NCBI GenBank assembly: GCA_964034945.1
Contig: OZ035962.1
Location: 20,555,530 to 20,619,529, forward strand
Direction: 5' to 3'
Origin: Chrysopilus asiliformis
Lineage: Eukaryota > Arthropoda > Insecta > Diptera > Rhagionidae
DNA length: 64,000 nucleotides
Shown piece after piece: positions 1 to 11,038 of the stretch. Below the pieces are notes generated by a model. It was not told the DNA's origin. It worked only from the letters and a program-made list of their open reading frames with translations, and searched no databases. How positions within the stretch are numbered: position 1 is the stretch's first letter; the number at the start of each line of letters is the position of its first letter. Position numbers and translations under genes: made by a program.

Positions 1-515
1 TACTAAATCTAATATACTTCTACACTCAGAAAAATGGAGGCTAACTCGACGACCTACATACGGCGTAATTGGCCTCGGGCAGGCGCGCGTTCGCCTGCAA
101 TTGGGCAAGTAAAACTGAGTTGACCTGTGGTCGGAGAAATTCTGAAATTAAGCCTCCAGCAGGTGAAGTAGGGCATTGGGAGCTGCACGAGTTGACCTTA
201 GATAGGTTAACTCTGACCGCTAGCTGGCTTACAGAAACCTCTGTAAGGTCAGAGTTAACCTGACAAAAAGTTGACCTGGACATTTTTCTGAGTGTATATG
301 ATATATCAGATAGATGATCTGTCTATCCGTCTGTTTCTATATATCAAAACCCAATCGGACCACTTCTATCCCCCTCTTTTATAGAAATGAAATTTTTTTT
401 TAAATAAATATTTTGTCTGTCATCATATTGACGATTGGCAATTGTAGCTTTTCTTATCTTTTTATACTCTATATGATATATCATATAGAAGTATATTAGA
501 TTTAGTATAAAAAAT
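1..515. repeat. Family B microsatellite-associated repeat, interrupted by a MITE
   Basis: This stretch belongs to a repeat family (called B here) with further copies near 40500-41226, 44085-45025 and 61405-62545. Shared landmarks are a short GTCT/GTCC run, the phrase 'attggcaattgtagcttttcttat' type ending near 436-460, and an end with 'tatattagatttagta'. Positions 1-22 and 297 onward are one continuous repeat split by the MITE at 23-294; the reverse complement of 470-512 shows the uninterrupted sequence. No coding potential was seen. Confidence 0.6.
23..294. mobile_element. 272-bp MITE with TA target duplication, copy 1 (Tc1/mariner-like)
   Basis: The element is bounded by 14-bp terminal inverted repeats (CACTCAGAAAAATG at 23 and its complement ending at 294) and flanked by TA on both sides (21-22, 295-296). 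It contains a 14-bp perfect internal inverted repeat (205-218 with 247-260), with a second 7-bp stem inside it, so it can fold into a strong hairpin. A second copy lies at 61814-62089. TA duplication suggests mobilisation by a Tc1/mariner-type transposase. Short ORFs inside are not believed to be genes. Confidence 0.85.
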
Positions 516-1629
516 GCATTTGACGTTCGAAAAATGTAGTAGATTTCAACCAAAACCAATAAAAAAAAAAATGTAATAGATTTGAACCAAAAACATAATA
601 GTTTAATTTTTATTGTGAATAAGAAACTTTTTAAGTTGGGTCTTAGATGTTACACATTGTTTAGCTAAACCCGAGTTTAACGCAACGACTATGAATGTGT
701 TTAGTCAAATAAATACAAATATGAAAATATTCAGAAATCAAGACGAATGTCTCAATTAAGACTTTTGGAGCCGAATTAATGCTACATTTGTATATAGTTT
801 TGTATAAATAACATATAATTCCAATATATGTTTTAATTAGTATCTAGCGTAAACAACAAATTTCAATATACAATTCAATTATCTTTTCTACCCTAGTTTG
901 CCCACTTTCGTGTGGACTTGTTATTACTTCATCATAACATGAACAATATTTTTTCATATTTATGAAAAAGCTTCAAAATATTCATGTTGGGAATGTACTG
1001 CAAATGAAATCAGAAATACGTTTGTTTTTCTTTGTTTCGAATAAACAATGTGTGTCGTGACTAATTGACATTACCGTCAAAATGTTATTATCGGTGTCAA
1101 TTCTGATTAATTGGAAATTTAGGAATGAAACGTTGTTATTACGGGTCATATAGTACCTACCAAAACATTTCCTTGTTTACTGTGTTTTTGCTAACAATAA
1201 TATAAAATCAGATATCAAAAAATACTGAAAAAACAATTAAACAATATATTAAAAACGTACAATATTATTAGAATATTGTCATGCCAGAAATAAAAATACT
1301 ACAACAGATGGTATTTCACTGTGTCTTATGCTTAACGACTTGTACAAGTGTTGAACAAGTTTTTTTTGTAAATGCCAAGATTTGTCAGAACTATGGTCAC
1401 CTGACGTCAACCCCCAGATGAGATTTTTTTAGGGAAAATTTGAGGAAATTACGGACCTTCCCTTATCCTTACAAGGACGAAGTAGTTCAAATATGGTATT
1501 GTCATCGGATTTACGTATTTGTGCAAAGTTTCAAATTAAAGTTTCAAGGTTTGACCCAGACAGATAAACAGATACGATGGCAAGCTTTTAAAAAATAATT
1601 AAAATATGAAAGCAAAAAATATTAAAATA
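516..1629. other. Gene-free AT-rich flank
   Basis: No supported coding region, RNA gene or complete repeat was seen. ORFs are short and lack family features. The stretch ends at the A preceding the CTAG terminus of the Helitron. Confidence 0.6.
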
Positions 1630-1849
1630 CTAGCTTGCATACCCGTCGTTGCCGAGTTAAGTTTTTTCAATTTTTTTAAATTTTTTTATGGTCTTTGTTG
1701 GAGCTAAACTTCAGGCCAATCGGCTCGGAAGTTTCCCCTCGAAAGGGTAACATAGAGGAAGAGCTAAGTTTCGAGATTACTTTACCCCCTCTCCTTACTC
1801 CCCCACCCCTCGCGCTACTTTTCCGTATGCCTATGTTGGAACCAGAACT

Positions 1850-4031
1850 TGTAGCGAGCGGAGTTTTGAGAGGTTCAAATGGTGGGTCTGACGACAAAAG
1901 GTTTACAATCCCTGATGACGATTCACCCGTGGATGGTGCCGGTCAGTCTGATGACATACTCAAAGGACTTTGTCCTTGGCAAAAAAAAAATTGCCATCGC
2001 CTAGCAACTGATCGGGCTGATCGACATTATCTTTGAATTCAATAACCAACAATGCGCACTGATACCAAATTACTTTTGAAACAATTCAAATTAATAGTTT
2101 GTTTAAAAATTACTGTTGGTCATTGAACGGAATCGTCAAAAGGAAGCGAGTCGATAGTGAGTCGATCGGGAGTTGCTGTTGAATTTTGTAGCATTGCGGT
2201 TCGAATTTTTTTTTATCGTCTCCCGAGGATGTCATTTTAAGTTGGATTAATTTTGGAAAAACTAATTTTAATTTTCGGTGTAGAGGATTTTCACAATTAT
2301 AATTTACGCCAATAGACTAAATTAGTAATAGTTAAAGGAAAGATTTCTGGTTCTACGATGTTCCTGGTTATTAAATAAATATAATGAATTGAATCAGCTA
2401 AACCTAAAATCATAAATTACTAATAACAATAATAAAAAGTTAAAACATCATAAAAGTAAAGTTAACTAAACTACGAAACAGAAAACGAATATAAATTAAC
2501 ATGCAGTTTTTTTTAAACAAAAAGTGTGAAAAGTTAAAAAACCATAAAATTTAAAGTTAGATATCACAGTTAGCGGTTATCACAGCCTAAAGAGTGGTAT
2601 GCAGGTTTTTTTTTCATTTTGTTACGCATACAATCACCAAAAATATCGACGCCAGTTTCCAGTGAACGCGCTAGAAATTCATCCCTCATAGCGCCACGTT
2701 TTATCGTCGATTTTGTAAGTACGTCCACTTAACTAACAAAAGCATGCAACATTGAGACAAAAACTACACAACATTAAAACAAAGTCTGCGCAACATTGAA
2801 GGATGTCCTTAATTATCAATCATTATCAAGCTTTGAGGCTCAACGTGCAGACCGTCGACATTTTACCAGCGTCCATTATTTTTCTTTATCATATTCGTTA
2901 CTTCGTCCTTGCGATTAGAAGTCGAAATTTTAAAAACATATCAACAGCAGCATAAATTTCTGCATCCAACAATTCTCACGGAGTCTTGAAATTTACAACA
3001 TTCAACATCAATTTCTACATTTACATTCCCAACAGTCAACATAAAAATTTCCACATAAATACTAAAACAATCGGACTTTCAACCTACCATAAAACGTCGA
3101 TTTAAATATTATGGACAATTTGAATAAATAATTAAAAATAATTGCAAAAAAAATTGAATTTACTAACACTATTATTTAAGAATATGAATCATAAAATGTC
3201 ACAGATTTTTTTTTGTTTTTGAATTTTAAAAAAAGAAATATCACAGAATTTATATTATCACAGGGTTTATCGCAGTCTAGGGTAGGATTAGGAATAATTA
3301 TTTGTTCGAATAAACAAAGAATTAATTTTGTTAAAACAAATTCTTTCCTTTTTCTATATTTTTTTTTCTTTTATCATTTTATTTTTATTTTTGGCTCCTC
3401 TTGCGTTGGAGATTTCAGAAAAAGATTTCGAGCAGCAGTGAATTTTGTTTTTTTTTGTCGGTTGATGATCAATTTTTAGCCTAGGTTGGATGGAACCGTC
3501 TGAAATGAAGTATTGAGTCTTTTTTGGTAAGAGAGCGAGAGTGATTCGGCGAAGGGTAAGACGTAGTGCGGAGTGATGTCAACGAATTGATAATGTAAGC
3601 GTTTGATCACTGAGTTTCTTTTTTTTTGGAAGTCAATTTAGGGGTCCAGTTGGTAGAGGAGAGCCAACAAGGCCAAGGTTCGGGTTCACCCTTCTGGTGT
3701 CCTGAAGTGGGGTGGGAAAAATCCTCCTGTCGACCTTAAACTTTCATTCAAGCCCTTTTTGTTATTTTTTTTTTCACTTCTCATTAACCCTTCCCGCAGC
3801 TACCTCGGACAATGAGAGGCGTAGAAACCTCTCCTCCCCAGTTGTCCTGCTGCCCCCTTTCGGCATACCACCTTATGTGTGGAGCGCTACATAGGGAAAG
3901 ACAAAACCCACGACCCAAGCCACCGAAGCTAGCCCCGGTATGCCCGTCTTCTCCCTCAGCGCCCGCACTGCACAAGGGGCAAATCTCGTTTTTGGCTGAC
4001 TTGACCGCAGCTCCTTGTGCCGTGTCTTACA
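1850..4031 (+). repeat. 5' LTR, 2,182 bp
   Basis: Direct copy of 11039-13220, with the same length and no difference in any stretch compared by eye. It begins TGTAGCGAGCGG and ends GTGTCTTACA. It should hold the promoter and polyadenylation signal, but neither was assigned. ORFs inside it (for example near 3213 and 3812) recur identically in the other LTR and are not convincing genes. Confidence 0.95.
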
Positions 4032-4037
4032 CATATA

Positions 4038-4055
4038 TGGCGCCCAACGTGGGGC
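4038..4055 (+). other. Primer-binding site matching tRNA-Lys (CUU)
   Basis: The 18-nt sequence TGGCGCCCAACGTGGGGC begins 6 nt after the 5' LTR and is complementary to the 3' end of the conserved metazoan tRNA-Lys(CUU), CCA included. It would prime minus-strand DNA synthesis. The tRNA match is from knowledge of the conserved tRNA sequence. Confidence 0.85.
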
Positions 4056-5228
4056 AATCTGGTTGTTTCGGCAACATCCTTAATTCCTTAACGGAATTCA
4101 GAGAACTCTTTTTCGGAGAGTGCCTCGTCAAACTTTGTAAACAAAATTTTGGTTTTATTTAGATTTAAATGGAATTTTTGATTTTATTTAAATCTGGATA
4201 AAGTTTTGATTTTGTTTATCCGACCATGTTAATTTTTTTTACAGTTAAGTCTGCTTTCAAAAAAAAAAAGTTTAAGGGTATAACTTTTGGAGTTTCTCAA
4301 CCCATATTCTGGAAACTTTGATTTCGGCTACACGCTCGATCTAAGTCCGTTTAGAAGGAAGAGGGAAACTAAAAAGTAAATACAATGGAATGGAGTCGAT
4401 TTCTTCTTGCAAGACGTGACATTAGAGGGACAAAGTCTGCATAATATTGCAACTCAATCCGTTGCGCTAAATAAATCTGGAAAGTTATGATTTAGTTATT
4501 CTTTCCCCATTCCCCGACAGAATCTGGAGATATTTGCGGTTTTTTTGAAAGGTGCAAATGCCAGTGGACAATTTTCCATAAGGATACCTTTTGAAAATTC
4601 CTTGGTAGGAGCCTTTTCTTTGCGCCAAAAATATCATCCATTGGGTTGTTTTCGATTTTCGATTCAACTTTAGTTTTTTTGCGACGATAGATCAATTTGT
4701 TGATGACCTTGCCGTAGTCGTCTGTCTCTGAGTTGGAAAGCTCTCGCTCTCTATCTCTTATGTATGATAGTTATTTCAAAAAAAGGATTAGTTTATAAAA
4801 AAAAAAAAAATATATAATAGATTACTTATTGTTAGTGCATAAATTTTTGCACCGACAATAATTTATATTTAGAACATTTCGTAAAACAATATATGGTTAA
4901 GATCAATTTTTTTTTCTATAATTAATAGGTGTATTTTCGCTTATTAATTTGAATTATTTATAGGTACTTAGCGTTTACGAACTAACAAGAAAAATACAAT
5001 AACTTGGGTTATTTATAATAGATAAACCGGGTTTCGTTTTATATTACAATCTGATTAGGTTGTTTAATTCTTTTGCGGTAAGATTTCGCATCTTTTATTA
5101 TCACATTTTTTTTTTTTATTCTTAATTTTGTTTTCTTGGTATCCCTTTAGAATTTAGGAGACTTTTTCATTAGCTTTGATTCTTCATTACTCTTTTTGCA
5201 TTTGGTTTTATTTTTTTTTGTGGCTAAG
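4056..5228 (+). other. Retrotransposon leader between primer site and gag
   Basis: About 1.2 kb of AT-rich, apparently non-coding RNA leader, expected to carry packaging signals. No convincing ORF was seen. The oligo-T tracts before gag are striking but were not assigned a function. Confidence 0.6.
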
Positions 5229-6773
5229 ATGCATCGCACTCCCGTTCCTCGAGGAGGTGCAGTACAACGAACAAATAATCGGGTTTTAAGATCTCAAACA
5301 AATGCGATGAATTCACATAACGTAAACCAAAATCCCGCGAATAGTGGAAATCAGTCATTACCTATAATAGCGGAAGGAAACTCGACTCCTTTGAACCGCT
5401 CTATGAGTCGAAATTTTCCTGGTCCAGAAAGCTCTAATAGGACTGTTCAGAATCGAAATTTGGAAAGAGTTAGGCAACAACTCCAATTTGAGGAGAGAAA
5501 TATTTGGAGGCAGAATGGAGCCGAAGGCCCTCCAGTTCTCCCGTCAGGCGACGCACCCATTCCAAAACGGAGTGAACTCCCACCTCCTTATACTCTCGAA
5601 ACTCCCGACAGTGTTGCCAGCTCTGGTCCAAATTTGGTGTGGGATCCATCATATGATCCTGTACGCGCATCAAATATCAGTTCTGACGAAAGGAATCGAT
5701 TTGAGAGGCAGCTCGAGGAACAAAGAGGCATTATTCGCCAATTGCAAGAGGCGTTACGAAATGTGCAAATTGCGCAAAGGCCGGTTGACTTGCCTCTTCC
5801 ACCCAATACTTCAAGACCTGAAGCGCCTCGTCAAGTCGATGCTTTTCCTTTGCGAAGAGAGAGATCTCCCAGTTTCGCGTCCCGAAGGGATAGATCTCTT
5901 AGTCCTCCTTACGTTGAAGATCGACACGGACGTCTTCGACCTCGAACCGTATTTGGTACATGGGGCATCAAGTTTGATGGCTCCGATAATGGCATATCGG
6001 TAGACGAATTAATTTTTAGAGTAGAAGTTTTGTGCGAAAGTGAAAGAATCTCTGAAGAATATTTGACGCGTCACTTCCACCAATTGTTGTCTGGACAAGC
6101 AGATTTCTGGTATTGGCAGTTCATCCGCCAAAATCGTAGACCAGATTGGAACACGTTAAAAACAGCACTCAAAAGTCAGTTCCAATCTTTAGTTACAGAC
6201 TACGAAATCATAGATCAGATTTTGGAACGCAAACAAGGTGCTCGTGAAAAAATCGACGATTTCCTCAAGGATGTTCGAATTTTACATTGTAGAATGCGAC
6301 GACCCATTCCAGAAGACGAATTAGTGTCCATGTTGCGCAAAAACCTGCAACCTCGTATCGCTACGATGATCTTCTCATCTCGTATCACCACGATGAATGA
6401 ATTCCGTGATCTTAGTCGAAAAGCTGAACGCTATCTTAATGATTTTCGATCTAGCCAGACTAGATACGAGACCCGAGCAGTTCACGAAGTAGAGCTGGAA
6501 GCCTCTGCTGCTGATCCATTTCAGGACGCTGTAGAAGCGATTGGACGTCCTAAACCACAACCCGCTGCTCGTCGACGAGATTCTAGCACTTGGACATGCT
6601 GGAATTGCAATCAGCTTGGCCACGGCTACCACGATTGTCCCAAACCTATTGGTGATCCCTTCTGCTTCGCGTGTGGGAAAAAGGGGTTCGTGAAACCAGA
6701 ATGTCCTGTGTGCAGAGAGAAAAACTCCAGGAGGGGCGAGATGAGATCGGACGAGTCTCGCCCGAAAAATTGA
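5229..6773 (+). CDS. gag: Gag polyprotein of the Ty3/gypsy element
   Basis: A 514-residue structural polyprotein that would form the capsid and bind RNA. The frame is open from 5196, but the first ATG is at 5229 (context aagATGc), so that start was chosen. The N-terminal ~130 residues are Gln/Asn/Pro/Arg-rich. Residues ~240-420 have the helical, Trp- and Arg-rich character of retrotransposon capsids (for example WYWQF, ILERKQGAREKIDDF). Residues 457-470 form a CCHC zinc knuckle (C-x2-C-x4-H-x4-C). A second knuckle at 479-492 has Phe where His is expected (C-x2-C-x4-F-x4-C). The 3' end overlaps pol by about 100 nt in the -1 frame, so pol is presumably made by frameshifting. Confidence 0.92.
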   Translation: MHRTPVPRGGAVQRTNNRVLRSQTNAMNSHNVNQNPANSGNQSLPIIAEGNSTPLNRSMSRNFPGPESSNRTVQNRNLERVRQQLQFEERNIWRQNGAEGPPVLPSGDAPIPKRSELPPPYTLETPDSVASSGPNLVWDPSYDPVRASNISSDERNRFERQLEEQRGIIRQLQEALRNVQIAQRPVDLPLPPNTSRPEAPRQVDAFPLRRERSPSFASRRDRSLSPPYVEDRHGRLRPRTVFGTWGIKFDGSDNGISVDELIFRVEVLCESERISEEYLTRHFHQLLSGQADFWYWQFIRQNRRPDWNTLKTALKSQFQSLVTDYEIIDQILERKQGAREKIDDFLKDVRILHCRMRRPIPEDELVSMLRKNLQPRIATMIFSSRITTMNEFRDLSRKAERYLNDFRSSQTRYETRAVHEVELEASAADPFQDAVEAIGRPKPQPAARRRDSSTWTCWNCNQLGHGYHDCPKPIGDPFCFACGKKGFVKPECPVCREKNSRRGEMRSDESRPKN

Positions 6774-9700
6774 ATCCGAAAACCGATACTTTCCCAGATA
6801 CTTCGAAAGTATCTCATAATCCGGATGTGTCTAAAATACCCACCTGCTATGACTTACCTGATGTACATAAGGTTAACCTAAACTTACCTGCTACGACTAA
6901 AAATAAAACTTACCTAGACTTACCTGCTAATTCTACAAATAGCCCGGACGTAAACTTACCTGAAGAAGAGTTGATAAATCCAGCGGTGTCGATCCTCCGA
7001 AGACCTGAAAATAGATTGAACTCACCTGATTTAAACAAAATTGGCCCGGCTTACAAATCCTTACACCAACGTAAGAGGGAATATGCTGAAACCCGTGCAC
7101 GAATTTTTGGTACGAATTGTGAGATAACATCTAAAAGAAAGAGACGTTCTGCAGAGCGAATAAAATTGTGGTACAAAAATTTGAAAAATCGTAAGGAAGC
7201 AACGGTTTCGAGCATTGTAGCGATTTCTGGCGATTTAAGACCCCATGCCCAAATACTTATTAACGACCACCCTATAGTAGGCTTGTTGGATTCTGGTGCA
7301 AGCGTGAGTTGCCTTGGCAAGAATTCGTTAGAATTGATCAAGAATTTAGGTCTGAAACTTCACAAATTCCACTCGAATGTGACTACCGCGGACGGAAAGC
7401 CACAAGCGATTGTGGGCTACGTCAAGGTAACGGCCAAATTTCGCGAACAGCTCAAAGAACTTACGCTTTACGTGGTTCCTAGCTTAAACCAGGCTTTGTA
7501 CTTGGGTGTGGACTTTTGGAGTCTGTACGGCATATTGCCGAAGGCAATCGAAGAGGTGGACAGCACAGATATTGGAGATGAATCGACGGAATACCACGCT
7601 TTGTCCAAAGACGATACGCGGCGATTACATGACGTCATTACATGCTTCCCATCTAGCGAATCCCTGGGGTTAGGGAGAACTTCGCTTGAGGAGCATGTAA
7701 TAGAAGTCAATGGCGCAGCACCTATCAAACAGCGGCATTACCCGGTATCGCCGGTAGTACAGAGGCTGATGTTTGAGGAGCTGGACCGGATGTTAGCGCT
7801 TGGGGTGATCGAGGAGAGTGTCAGTCCCTGGAACTCGCCCGTTGTACTTGTCCGGAAACCTGGCAAAGTCCGCCTTTGCCTAGATTCCAGGAAAGTCAAC
7901 GAGGTTACAGTGAAAGATGCGTATCCGCTCCCCCACATCGATGGCTTGCTAAGCCGACTAGATGATACGCGCTACATCTCGAGTCTGGACCTCAAAGACG
8001 CTTTCTGGCAGATTCCTCTCGAGGTCAAATCTCGAGAGATGACGGCGTTCACAGTGCCAGGTCGGCCTCTGTACCACTTTACGGTGATGCCGTTTGGTTT
8101 ATGCAACGCGCCGCAACGCATGTGTCGTCTGATGGACAAAGTCGTCTCATTCATGTCCAGCGAACTTCGTCGGTATGTGTTTGTTTACCTCGACGATTTG
8201 CTGGTGATATCACCAACATTCGACCTCCATCTGCGAATCCTTTCGGAAGTCGCTTGTTGTTTACGGCGAGCAAAATTAACAATCAACGTCAGCAAGAGTT
8301 TCTTTTGTAAAAAGGAACTTAAGTACCTTGGGTACATAGTCGGAGATGGCACTCTAAAGACTGATCCGATGAAAGTGGCTGCGGTGGCTGAATTTCCCGT
8401 ACCTAAGTCCGTCAAGCAGGTACGTCGTTTCCTGGGTATGACGGGCTGGTACAGGAGATTTGTGCCGAATTATTCGAGCCTGGCATCACCGATCACCGAT
8501 TGTCTGAGGAAAACCAACTCCGGCTTCAAATGGACTCAAGATGCTCAAGTCGCGTTCGAAAAATTGAAAGAAGCCTTGATCACTGCGCCTGTACTCACCA
8601 CTCCAGACTTCACCAAACCGTTTATTGTGTCTTGCGACGCTAGTACGACGGGTGTGGGCGGAGTCTTGTCCCAGATCGGTGAGGATGGTGGAGAGCGGCC
8701 CATCGCATATGTGTCCCAGAAACTCAACGCAGCCCAGCGAAATTACTGCATCACGGAGCTGGAATGCTACGCGGCAGTATTTTGCGTAAAAAAGTTTCGA
8801 CCATATGTTGAGGGGTTGCCCTTCACCATCGTCACCGATCATGCGAGTCTGAGGTGGCTCATGAGCCAGAAGGACCTAAGTGGTAGGCTGGCCCGTTGGT
8901 CCCTCAAACTTCAGGCTTTCAACTTCGACATCCAGCATCGAAAAGGGAGCCAGCATGTCGTGCCGGATGCCCTGTCTAGAGTATATGCGGACGAGATCAC
9001 AGGCCCGACAGCTTGTTCTCCTCTTGACTTGGACTTGAGTTCTCCCCAATTCTCTTCGGATGAGTATAAAGAACTCATAGCTACTGTCGAGCAAGAGAGG
9101 GATAGGCTGCCGGACCTGTGCGTCTCGGACGGATATGTGTATAGACGCATGGATCCGCGTACGGGAGATCCGATCCAAGAGGACGCTGGTTGGAAGTTGT
9201 GGGTGCCTTCGGGCTTGACCGAAGCTTTGGTCAGTTCAGCTCATGATCCACCTCAGTCTGCGCATGGTGGGATAACCAAGACTTTGTTCCGTCTGCGACA
9301 ATTTTACTATTGGCCATCAATGGTCGCGCAAGTGAAGGCGTATGTAGCCAATTGCCAAGTTTGCAAGCAAACGAAGGCTCCTAACGTTGTACTTCGCCCG
9401 CCCATGGGACAGCAGGTGGTGGTTGAACGTCCTTGGCAACGTATTTATATAGACTTTATGGGTCCATATCCAAGGAGTTCGGACGGTAACACCGTACTGT
9501 TCGTGGTGCTTGACCAATTTTCGAAGTATGTCCTTTTGAAACCCATGAGACGAGCCACTTCCAAGTTAGTCATTCAGTTTCTGAAAAACAACGTTTTTCT
9601 CACTTATGGAGTGCCCGAATCTTTGGTTTCGGACAATGGGTCGCAATTCACCGCTCGGGACTTTGCAACGTTTTTAAAATCTTTCGGAGTCAAACATATG

Positions 9701-10267
9701 ACAACGGCCATCTACTCTCCGCAAGTAAATGCGTCCGAGAGAGTCAATCGGTCAATCTTGGCAGCCATTCGCGCGTATTTAAAAGAAGATCATCGGAAGT
9801 GGGATTGCCATTTACCGGAAATATCCTGCGCGCTCCGTACTACCGTGCACTCGGCTACAGGTTATTCACCCCATTTTATCAACTTCGGCCAGAAAATGGT
9901 AACACATGGTTCTTCATATCCCCTATTGGATAAACTAAAGGTCTTAGGTGGAGAAGATACTCTTATTACCGAAAGCGATAAAATAAAAATCGTGCGCGAC
10001 GAGGTCAAACGACACCTAGACCAGGCATATGAGAGGTACGCTACAGGGTACAATCTGCGTTCTCGCACTCGCACTTTCTCACCTGGGCAGGAAGTTTTCC
10101 GCCGAAATCATACCCTCAGCGATAAGGCCAATAAATATAACGCGAAGTTAGCTCCGAAATTTTTAAAGTGTCGCATAATCAAAGCTATTGGAAACTCCAT
10201 CTACCAAGTCGAAGATATGAGTGGAAAAATTATCGGAAAAGTACACGCTAAGGATTTACGTTTATAA
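6671..10267 (+). CDS. pol: Pol polyprotein (protease, RT, RNase H, integrase)
   Basis: Replication polyprotein of the retrotransposon. The pol frame is open from at least 6671 and has no good ATG at its 5' end, so translation is expected as a Gag-Pol fusion by -1 frameshift. Numbering codons from 6671: aspartic protease motif DSGA at D207; reverse transcriptase with the YLDD catalytic box at 506-509 and LDLKDAFWQI upstream; RNase H with CDAS (D656) and TDHASLRWL; integrase with an HHCC zinc-binding region (HGG...C-x2-C) and catalytic D928, D988 and E1023 (D,D34,E). The C-terminus resembles a GPY/F module (LAPKFLKCRIIKAI). No chromodomain and no frame breaks were seen in 1,198 codons. The integrase D-to-E spacing is one residue shorter than the usual 35. 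Confidence 0.95.
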   Translation: MWEKGVRETRMSCVQREKLQEGRDEIGRVSPEKLNPKTDTFPDTSKVSHNPDVSKIPTCYDLPDVHKVNLNLPATTKNKTYLDLPANSTNSPDVNLPEEELINPAVSILRRPENRLNSPDLNKIGPAYKSLHQRKREYAETRARIFGTNCEITSKRKRRSAERIKLWYKNLKNRKEATVSSIVAISGDLRPHAQILINDHPIVGLLDSGASVSCLGKNSLELIKNLGLKLHKFHSNVTTADGKPQAIVGYVKVTAKFREQLKELTLYVVPSLNQALYLGVDFWSLYGILPKAIEEVDSTDIGDESTEYHALSKDDTRRLHDVITCFPSSESLGLGRTSLEEHVIEVNGAAPIKQRHYPVSPVVQRLMFEELDRMLALGVIEESVSPWNSPVVLVRKPGKVRLCLDSRKVNEVTVKDAYPLPHIDGLLSRLDDTRYISSLDLKDAFWQIPLEVKSREMTAFTVPGRPLYHFTVMPFGLCNAPQRMCRLMDKVVSFMSSELRRYVFVYLDDLLVISPTFDLHLRILSEVACCLRRAKLTINVSKSFFCKKELKYLGYIVGDGTLKTDPMKVAAVAEFPVPKSVKQVRRFLGMTGWYRRFVPNYSSLASPITDCLRKTNSGFKWTQDAQVAFEKLKEALITAPVLTTPDFTKPFIVSCDASTTGVGGVLSQIGEDGGERPIAYVSQKLNAAQRNYCITELECYAAVFCVKKFRPYVEGLPFTIVTDHASLRWLMSQKDLSGRLARWSLKLQAFNFDIQHRKGSQHVVPDALSRVYADEITGPTACSPLDLDLSSPQFSSDEYKELIATVEQERDRLPDLCVSDGYVYRRMDPRTGDPIQEDAGWKLWVPSGLTEALVSSAHDPPQSAHGGITKTLFRLRQFYYWPSMVAQVKAYVANCQVCKQTKAPNVVLRPPMGQQVVVERPWQRIYIDFMGPYPRSSDGNTVLFVVLDQFSKYVLLKPMRRATSKLVIQFLKNNVFLTYGVPESLVSDNGSQFTARDFATFLKSFGVKHMTTAIYSPQVNASERVNRSILAAIRAYLKEDHRKWDCHLPEISCALRTTVHSATGYSPHFINFGQKMVTHGSSYPLLDKLKVLGGEDTLITESDKIKIVRDEVKRHLDQAYERYATGYNLRSRTRTFSPGQEVFRRNHTLSDKANKYNAKLAPKFLKCRIIKAIGNSIYQVEDMSGKIIGKVHAKDLRL
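6680..6686 (+). promoter_or_regulatory. Candidate -1 frameshift heptamer
   Basis: In the gag frame this reads A AAG GGG, fitting the X XXY YYZ slippery pattern, and lies near the start of the gag/pol overlap. Slippage here would place the ribosome in the pol frame. It sits inside the second zinc knuckle, so Gag-Pol would lack the end of that knuckle. No downstream pseudoknot was established, so this is a proposal. Confidence 0.35.
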
Positions 10268-11038
10268 CTCTTGAACTTTGTTTTGAATAATATAGTCATC
10301 TTTCATTTTTGCAAATACACGTAGATCTAAGAAATCATCGTGGCAGGCTTCACCTGTTAAATTACAGTATCTAGCTTTCGTAGAAATCCGCTTACTGGAT
10401 ATTGCTTGACTCTAACCCCTAATTTATTCACTAGGAGTTAAGCCGAGTTAGTGAGTTAAGGGAGTTAGCTAACGTTATTTTCCATGTTAAAGGTGAGTTA
10501 AGGGAGTTAAGGCGATTTAACTCCTAGTGAATAAATTGGCCGTAAGTAGCGGTGTTGATACTTTTGAGATTAGCCTCAGGGTTTTCATTTCATTTCATAC
10601 CTATCAAGTATTTGTTAGCTTGAATAATTTTAGAAGAGACTTAAGCGGCCTCTGAAGCATTGGTGATGTTTGTCGTCGGTCTATTGGTGTTGCTGAACAC
10701 ACTTATCACTGGTGATTCAGAGGGTGATTAGGGTCCTGACTGGTTTAGGAATAGGTTGATAAATATTTAGATATTGCAATATATCTTCATTTTAATTTTT
10801 TTATTGTCATTATTAAAATTAGTAGTCTTTTTATACTTTAGTTTCTACACGGTTCCATCCCGAATTTTGCTCATTTTTAGTTTTTTCTATATAGATCAAT
10901 ATTGATTTAAAATAAGATTTTGCCCGGCTAGAATTTATACTCAGGGTCGTGGTCGAGCCACACGTTGGGCTTCTCAAAACGTCCCGTCGTTTTTTCAACA
11001 CCTTCGACGACCTTGAAGGTCATCTAAGTTATTGATGG
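10268..11038 (+). other. Retrotransposon 3' non-coding segment; no env, no obvious polypurine tract
   Basis: This 771-bp segment separates pol from the 3' LTR. It has no env-like ORF and contains the 128-bp MITE at 10415-10542. The bases just before the LTR (ttattgatgg) are not purine-rich, so the usual plus-strand primer tract is not recognisable. Confidence 0.75.
10415..10542. mobile_element. 128-bp MITE K, copy 1, inside the retrotransposon
   Basis: Terminal inverted repeats contain AATTTATTCACTAGGAG and its complement, flanked by TA (10413-10414 and 10543-10544). The reverse complement of 40346-40473 has the same length and no difference seen by eye. The element is non-coding and rich in GAGTTAAGG-type repeats. 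It either inserted after the retrotransposon landed or travels as part of it. Confidence 0.85.

Noticed and set aside
69..263. ORFs on both strands within the MITEs at 23-294 and 61814-62089
   Set aside because: They occur identically in both MITE copies, have no domain or start context, and follow from the element's low stop density.
1695..2036. 113-codon ORF crossing the Helitron/LTR junction
   Set aside because: It spans the boundary of two mobile elements, so it exists only by insertion and cannot be a conserved gene.
3213..3479. 88-codon ORF in each LTR (also 12402-12668)
   Set aside because: Built largely from poly-T and poly-A tracts, with no family features; its recurrence reflects LTR duplication.
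10268..11038. env gene of the retrotransposon
   Set aside because: No ORF of useful length exists between pol and the 3' LTR, and no signal peptide or membrane segment was seen.
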